NCBI RefSeq assembly: GCF_022496765.1
Contig: NZ_VANV01000023.1
Coordinates: forward strand, 1 to 64,000
Direction of reading: 5' to 3'
DNA length: 64,000 nt
From: Acidaminobacter sp. JC074
GTDB lineage: Bacteria; Bacillota; Clostridia; Peptostreptococcales; Acidaminobacteraceae
Part shown: positions 59,160 to 64,000 of the stretch, in pieces
Layout: each line of letters starts with the position of its first letter
Numbering within the stretch: the first letter of the stretch is position 1
The notes under the pieces: generated by a model
Databases searched by the model: none
What the model was told of the DNA's origin: nothing
Seen by the model: only the letters and a program-made list of their open reading frames with translations
Position numbers and translations under genes: made by a program

Positions 59160-62100
59160 ATGTTGGTATCAAGAAATGATGAAATAGATAAACTTCTGTC
59201 GCAGTATGAACAAATTAAGGATCAATCTGCACTTTGTATGATTACTGGACCTGCAGGTGTTGGTAAGACTTATTTATTTGAGTCTTTTATACAGGAAATT
59301 CAATCATCTTATATTTATTGTTCATATCAACAGCATGAACATGCTTCTTTTGATGTTTTAAATCAAGTCATTGAGCAGAGTGTTAAAAGGATTTTAACAC
59401 TACCTGTAGATATCTATACCTATATCAAACACAAGCTATATAAAGACATTGGCAAAGATCTTTCTTTGATTACATCCATTTGTCCTTATTCAGAGATACT
59501 TCTGGGTACTTACCCGAAGAAGAGTATCAACTATAACCATATGAAGTATAGACTGAGAAAGGTCCTTTCTTATTACTTTAAAGTTGTAGCGGATGTCTTG
59601 CATCCACTGGTTGTCTGTTTAGACAACCTACAATGGGCAAATGACGTCTCTTTAGACATGATCACCTACTTTGTAGGAAGTGCCTATGACGTGAATGTCC
59701 AGTTCATTTTAATATCAAGAGATGAAGAAATTAGGCTTTCTAAGCTTGAAGTCTTAAACTTTTTATCTATTGAGTTAAAGCCTTTTACATTGGATCAAGT
59801 AGACTTATATGTCAAGCATGTGGTTTCAGATGACCTTGTTAACTCAGAATATCTGGTAAGACTCCTTTACAGTTTAACGCTGGGGAATGTCTTCTATTTA
59901 GAAAAGCTTGTACAGCTCTTTATTGAAAATGACTGTATTTCTTCTAAAGATGGGGTGACATGTTTTGACGTTGATCAGTTAGATTCTTTAGAAGACATCA
60001 GGTCTTTTATGATGACAATCATCGATGATTTTTCTGAAGAGGACTACAATGTTTTAAAAGTACAGTCTTGTTTAGGTTCAAAGGTTGATAGAGACTTACT
60101 AGAAGATCTATTAGACATGGACTTTGATGATTTTTACAAAAGACATGGTATTTTATTCAATGACAATCAAATACACAATATTGTGCTTGAAATGGTTTAT
60201 GAGGGTCTCTCTGATAAAGAAGTTCTTCATTACCAAATAGCAGAGTACATGATGACCTATCAGTATCCAACCCTGACCATTACTTATCACTTACTTAAGT
60301 CGTATCTTGAAAACGTTAATAAGAAAAACTGGTTGCCTGTTCTTTATGATGCTAAAGATAAGATTCAGAAAAGAGAATCTTATGAGTCACAAGAAAAGCT
60401 TTTAGAGTTTATTATGGTATTAGAAACTTCTGATGATTTAATAGAAAAGAATGAAATGGATCTTATAGAATGTTTGATTTTTTCTGGTAAGTTTAAAGAG
60501 GCGGCTCTTAGACTTCTGAAGTATAAGGAATCTATACATGTCAAACAGCAGTATTTAAACCTTCATGTTCAAGAAGGCAAACATGACTTGGCTTTACAAA
60601 AAGGTCATGAAATATTAGGTCTTTTAAACTATGAGTTTTCAAGTTTTGATCATAAGATAGCTGAAAAACTATCATCGTTTTCAGTTGATAATGTGCTTTA
60701 TGATGATCGTTTGATTAGTGTCATTGAAACACTGACTAGAATGCTGCCGTCAGCCAATATCATAGACCAAAGTGTTTTTATGAGGATACTATTAGAACTA
60801 GGCCATATATCACTCCATCATGGTTTTCATAAAGAGTGTATCATAGGCATTGCTGCTTATTCGTACATTATGATAGCTGTATATGGTGATTATGAAAAAG
60901 CTTATGAATTTTATAAACTGACACTTGATCTACTAAAAGAGGCAGATGATAAGGTAAGTGCTTCTGTTTATCCTTTTATAGGGACCTTCCTTTGTCATCA
61001 CTTTGAGCCATATGATAAATGTCTTGAAGTACTAGAGATGTCTTTAGATATCAGTGATTTAGTTGGTGAGAATCACTATTATGATTATACAATCATCTCA
61101 CTAACCTATGTGGACCTACTGTCATCTAAGGCCATATCTCATGTAAGACAGAGGTATAACAATCGATTATCAAGGTCTGACCAAAATGACAATACCGTTA
61201 AGTGGATAGAACGCCTATTAGATGAGTATTTAAATCATTTACAAGGAATAGACTATGAAGCAGTTTCTTTAGAAGGCAAGTCCTTTGAAAAGAATGATAA
61301 CAGGTACCTGGCTTTCTATTCCTTTAAAATGATGAAGGCTTGTCATCACGGTGACTTTGATGAATCATACATTTGCTATAATAAAATGGCTGAAACCCTT
61401 CATACTTTAAAAGGTCACCTTATGTATGAAGAAGTTATCTTCTTGTCAGCTATTACCCTGATGCATGTGAGTTCTAACCATGAGATGATTGATGCATATA
61501 TGAATGAGTTAAAAACAAGTGCTGACTACTGTCCTGAAAACTTTCTAGAAAAGTATAAGCTCCTTCAAGCAGAGTATTATTATCATGTAAAGGGTCAGCT
61601 TCTTCATCAAGAACACTATCGTCAAATAGCTGAGGAATCTCTTTTAAAACACAACTATGCCTTAGCGGGCTTTATCAACCAGCTTCTAGCTGCTTATCAA
61701 AAGGGCAAGTTTTCAGTGCTCTATAATGAAGAAGCCATGACTTATTATAATCAATGGGGTGCATATCACTTAGGTCAAGATTATAATGCTATAGATGACC
61801 AGATGTTGTCAGAAACACTTGATAAGAGTGTTGTTTTAATTGACGAAGCTGATGAGATTTCTTCTTGGTCAAGGTTCTTTGATGTTCTTAACAATCTCTA
61901 TGATTTAGATAGGGCTGTCGTTCTCTTTGAAGAAGACCATGCCCTTCATGTGGAATACGAAAACTACAAGGGTAAATTTACAGAGTATAAGACCAAGACC
62001 TCCATCTATGATGTGGACCATTTATCTAGAAAAGTCATACGCTACGTCATGAGATCTGGTGAAATGGTTATTATAAATGACAAACCTACAGATGGACTTT

Positions 62101-62528
62101 TCTTAGAAGACTTGTACCTTCTTAATAAAAAAGAAATATCCGTCCTTTGTATGCCAATTGTTTATATGGACATCACCATAGGTGTTTTGTATTTAGAAAA
62201 AGAAGCTACCGGTGGTTTTGTAGATTTTGATACATCACTTATGGAAGGCATGCTGCCTATGGTTTTATTTAAAAGAAGAGCCATTAACCAGCGGGAATCA
62301 AAAGAGGATGTCCATCATAAGATGATTGAGACCAATCTCTCTATTAGAGAAATTGATGTATTAAAGCTGATGGCTCAGGGCCATTCCAATGACCTTATTG
62401 CATCTGAACTTGGTGTATCCTTGGGCACTGTTAAATCGCATGTAAATAGAATATACGGAAAGCTTGAAGTTAAAAATAGAATTCGAGCAGTCTTAAAAGC
62501 AAGAGAGTTAGATATTATTGCCTTTTAA
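59160..62528 (+). CDS. Large ATP-binding LuxR-family (LAL/MalT-like) regulator with GAF domain
   Basis: 1,122 residues. ATG at 59160 is chosen for its AGGAGG (59150-59155). AAA-type NTPase near the N-terminus with Walker A ITGPAGVGKTYLF (about 28-40) and LVVCLDNLQWANDVS (Walker B, about 155); a long TPR-like helical middle; a GAF-like domain (about 880-1040; VLCMPIVYMDITIGVLYLEK); and a C-terminal LuxR helix-turn-helix (LSIREIDVLKLMAQGHSNDL to the end). It should switch genes on in response to a ligand bound by the GAF or TPR part. It lies between the c-di-GMP-controlled gene and the collar-protein operon; targets are unknown. Confidence 0.9.
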   Translation: MLVSRNDEIDKLLSQYEQIKDQSALCMITGPAGVGKTYLFESFIQEIQSSYIYCSYQQHEHASFDVLNQVIEQSVKRILTLPVDIYTYIKHKLYKDIGKDLSLITSICPYSEILLGTYPKKSINYNHMKYRLRKVLSYYFKVVADVLHPLVVCLDNLQWANDVSLDMITYFVGSAYDVNVQFILISRDEEIRLSKLEVLNFLSIELKPFTLDQVDLYVKHVVSDDLVNSEYLVRLLYSLTLGNVFYLEKLVQLFIENDCISSKDGVTCFDVDQLDSLEDIRSFMMTIIDDFSEEDYNVLKVQSCLGSKVDRDLLEDLLDMDFDDFYKRHGILFNDNQIHNIVLEMVYEGLSDKEVLHYQIAEYMMTYQYPTLTITYHLLKSYLENVNKKNWLPVLYDAKDKIQKRESYESQEKLLEFIMVLETSDDLIEKNEMDLIECLIFSGKFKEAALRLLKYKESIHVKQQYLNLHVQEGKHDLALQKGHEILGLLNYEFSSFDHKIAEKLSSFSVDNVLYDDRLISVIETLTRMLPSANIIDQSVFMRILLELGHISLHHGFHKECIIGIAAYSYIMIAVYGDYEKAYEFYKLTLDLLKEADDKVSASVYPFIGTFLCHHFEPYDKCLEVLEMSLDISDLVGENHYYDYTIISLTYVDLLSSKAISHVRQRYNNRLSRSDQNDNTVKWIERLLDEYLNHLQGIDYEAVSLEGKSFEKNDNRYLAFYSFKMMKACHHGDFDESYICYNKMAETLHTLKGHLMYEEVIFLSAITLMHVSSNHEMIDAYMNELKTSADYCPENFLEKYKLLQAEYYYHVKGQLLHQEHYRQIAEESLLKHNYALAGFINQLLAAYQKGKFSVLYNEEAMTYYNQWGAYHLGQDYNAIDDQMLSETLDKSVVLIDEADEISSWSRFFDVLNNLYDLDRAVVLFEEDHALHVEYENYKGKFTEYKTKTSIYDVDHLSRKVIRYVMRSGEMVIINDKPTDGLFLEDLYLLNKKEISVLCMPIVYMDITIGVLYLEKEATGGFVDFDTSLMEGMLPMVLFKRRAINQRESKEDVHHKMIETNLSIREIDVLKLMAQGHSNDLIASELGVSLGTVKSHVNRIYGKLEVKNRIRAVLKARELDIIAF

Positions 62529-62540
62529 ACAAATGTGCAA

Positions 62541-62564
62541 TGAGAGCTAACTCTCTTTTTTTTG
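62541..62564 (+). terminator. Terminator after the LuxR gene
   Basis: GAGAG / CTCTC with CTAA loop, followed by eight Ts. Confidence 0.75.
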
Positions 62565-62629
62565 TTTATAACTTTCGGTTGATGTAAAAAAAAATGATTT
62601 CTATAAACTCTTTCTTAGGAGGTGGCAGT

Positions 62630-62878
62630 ATGTACTTAGGTGAGATAAGACGATTTACATACAATCAGATTCCAGAGGGCTGGTTGCCTTGTAGTGGGGA
62701 ATCTGTAGAAATCAGTGATTATCCATTCTTATTTATGATGATTGGACATCATTATGGCAAACAAGATGATTTACATTTTACCTTACCTAATCTAAATGAT
62801 GATAAGTTGATTTATTGTATATCAACTAAAGGTAAGGTAAGAAAACCTTATGGTTATAAAGAAAGGATGGGAAAATGA
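62630..62878 (+). CDS. Phage tail collar-domain (MdpB-like) protein
   Basis: 82 residues. ATG at 62630 follows TTAGGAGGTGG; an earlier ATG in the frame (62594) has no RBS. It matches the tail collar domain: LGEIRRFTYNQIPEGWLPCS, PFLFMMIGHHYGKQDDLHFT, LPNLND. Found in tail fibres and in stand-alone microcystin-dependent-type proteins. No phage genes are near. Its stop overlaps the next gene (ATGA), so it works with that secreted protein. Confidence 0.8.
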   Translation: MYLGEIRRFTYNQIPEGWLPCSGESVEISDYPFLFMMIGHHYGKQDDLHFTLPNLNDDKLIYCISTKGKVRKPYGYKERMGK

Positions 62879-64000
62879 AAAAATACTTCATATGTTTTGT
62901 TTTGGTATTTTTAATGATTGTTAACATGTGTGTGTTTGGTGAGATACCAAAGATAGTGTTAGATTTTCAATATGCTTACAATATGCAAGAGAATGCACCG
63001 ATTGTTGATTTAGATTTAGGAGATAATCTGGGCATAAGTGTGTTGTCAGATAGAGACTTTACACCTTTGGCAGGGAGCGTAGTTGAAGTCAATGTTCTAT
63101 CAGATGGTCAAGCACAAACAATGACAGGTATAGTAATGGATGAGGCAACAAGAGCAAATAACTATCCCATGCTATTACCATTTCCTGAAGTGCTTGCTAT
63201 AGAAATATCAAATGGTGAGTTGCTTAGTGTAAAGAATACAAATGTGGAGATTGTTTCTGTCTATTTACCTTCAGATGATGAAATATATCCGATTTTGATG
63301 AATTTTCCAAATGTTTTTTTTGTAAATAAGTATGAAGAACCTGTCCTGGATTATAATGTAACAAGTTTAAGTAGTCATTATTATCAATCCATTAATCCAG
63401 ATGAAATAGATCTTGATGCAAATATGGATTTAGGTATTCTTTTAAAAAATGATTTAGTAAATGCGGACGTTGTTGGTAAGGATGTCAATGTAGGCGTCTT
63501 TGTTGATGGTCAGGATAAAGTAATTTCGGGACTTATATTAAGTGAGCAAGTTTTTATTAGTAACCATGATACTGATACAAGAGGTGCGGTGTTACTAGAG
63601 ATTTCAAATAGTGAACTATCTCGTGTAAAGAACGGAAGAGTTACATTTAAGTATTTTACAATAATTGAAGGCACAACCGATGGTAAGGATATAAGGTGCG
63701 ATGTAGCAGATGATACTGATAACTCAAGCTTTTATGTGGTAGATGAGGCACATGTTACATCAGCTGTTAATCTAAATCCAAAAGAAGTTTATACATCCAA
63801 TGATCATTTATCATTCGAATTGACTTTTGATAAAGCAGTTACTTTTTCTGATGTAAATGTTGATGTGAATCTTGAATGTGATGGGGAAATGCATGTAGCT
63901 TCAGGTATTATTACACCACTTACAGATACAAGTTGCAGATTAGATATCACTTACGATGGTCTTGATTTATATGCACCTTATTCTGTAAATTTAAACTCAC
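62875..64000 (+). CDS. Secreted protein with duplicated domains (3' end outside window)
   Basis: The frame is open from 62875 to the window end (375 codons). ATG overlaps the collar gene's stop; the RBS is AGGATGGG. Signal peptide to FG-E (about 22). Two diverged copies of one ~120-residue domain are visible: DLDLGDNLGISVLSDRDF... ending VLAIEISNGELLSVKN, and DLDANMDLGILLKNDLVN... ending VLLEISNSELSRVKN. An Ig-like stretch follows. It may resemble the start of the adhesins in this window. Confidence 0.75.
   Translation, partial: MKKYFICFVLVFLMIVNMCVFGEIPKIVLDFQYAYNMQENAPIVDLDLGDNLGISVLSDRDFTPLAGSVVEVNVLSDGQAQTMTGIVMDEATRANNYPMLLPFPEVLAIEISNGELLSVKNTNVEIVSVYLPSDDEIYPILMNFPNVFFVNKYEEPVLDYNVTSLSSHYYQSINPDEIDLDANMDLGILLKNDLVNADVVGKDVNVGVFVDGQDKVISGLILSEQVFISNHDTDTRGAVLLEISNSELSRVKNGRVTFKYFTIIEGTTDGKDIRCDVADDTDNSSFYVVDEAHVTSAVNLNPKEVYTSNDHLSFELTFDKAVTFSDVNVDVNLECDGEMHVASGIITPLTDTSCRLDITYDGLDLYAPYSVNLNS

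Noticed and set aside
62594-64000. Prophage
   Set aside because: Only a collar domain is present; there is no capsid, terminase, portal, integrase or lysis gene.

Overview
The window is AT-rich chromosomal DNA from a low-GC Gram-positive bacterium, most likely a member of the Clostridia. The evidence is several surface proteins ending in S-layer homology (SLH) domains, an Agr/LytTR-type regulatory operon, a SipW-type signal peptidase with cognate substrates, a Firmicute-style split Wzz/BY-kinase/PHP-phosphatase module, and strong AGGAGG ribosome binding sites. Genus cannot be assigned from sequence reading alone. No tRNA, rRNA, insertion sequence, CRISPR array or replication origin was seen.

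Layout. 1-3819: 3' part of an SLH adhesin built from 507-510 bp tandem repeats. 4005-6143: lipoprotein with an SH3-like domain. 6490-7461: RhuM-Fic fusion. 7498-8547: a gene-poor stretch with an ATPase gene remnant, a paired operator and a candidate minus-strand structured RNA. 8548-12261: small unrecognised proteins and a PD-(D/E)XK nuclease-like protein. 12360-14036: HTH+TPR regulator, divergent from a 3,051-residue SLH protein (14319-23474). 23655-26589: an unusual Agr-like operon with two tiny membrane proteins carrying a kinase H-box but no ATPase domain, a GHKL kinase, a stand-alone membrane sensor and a LytTR response regulator. 27142-30854: rhodanese lipoprotein facing a TVP38-[Fe-S]-TVP38 operon. 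30944-32789: SEC-C-motif protein and VanZ-like protein. 32830-41529 (minus): NarL-type response regulator, degenerate PilT-like ATPase, histidine kinase, SipW-like peptidase, a DUF5305-like membrane protein and four secreted proteins with SipW-type signal peptides, resembling a TasA-type matrix locus. 42151-57492: CapD-like dehydratase, Wzz, BY-kinase and PHP phosphatase, followed by a run of secreted and SLH proteins. 57588-58600: tandem c-di-GMP-I riboswitches leading a transglutaminase-like exported protein. 59160-64000: large AAA/GAF/LuxR regulator, a phage tail-collar-domain protein and the start of another secreted protein.

How it fits together. The window looks like a cell-surface and matrix-building region under layered control: a SipW/TasA-like export system with its own two-component system, c-di-GMP riboswitches, a large LuxR activator, and the Agr-like system. 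The strongest new signal is a promoter architecture: pairs of a 12-bp direct repeat (about TGGYTAWWTATG), with starts 20-21 bp apart, lying 30-33 bp upstream of a -10 hexamer. It is seen before at least nine transcription units, including the kinase operon itself, the HTH-TPR regulator, the CapD gene and several surface-protein genes. The spacing is what a LytTR-type activator would use, so the local LytTR regulator is the leading candidate (inference).
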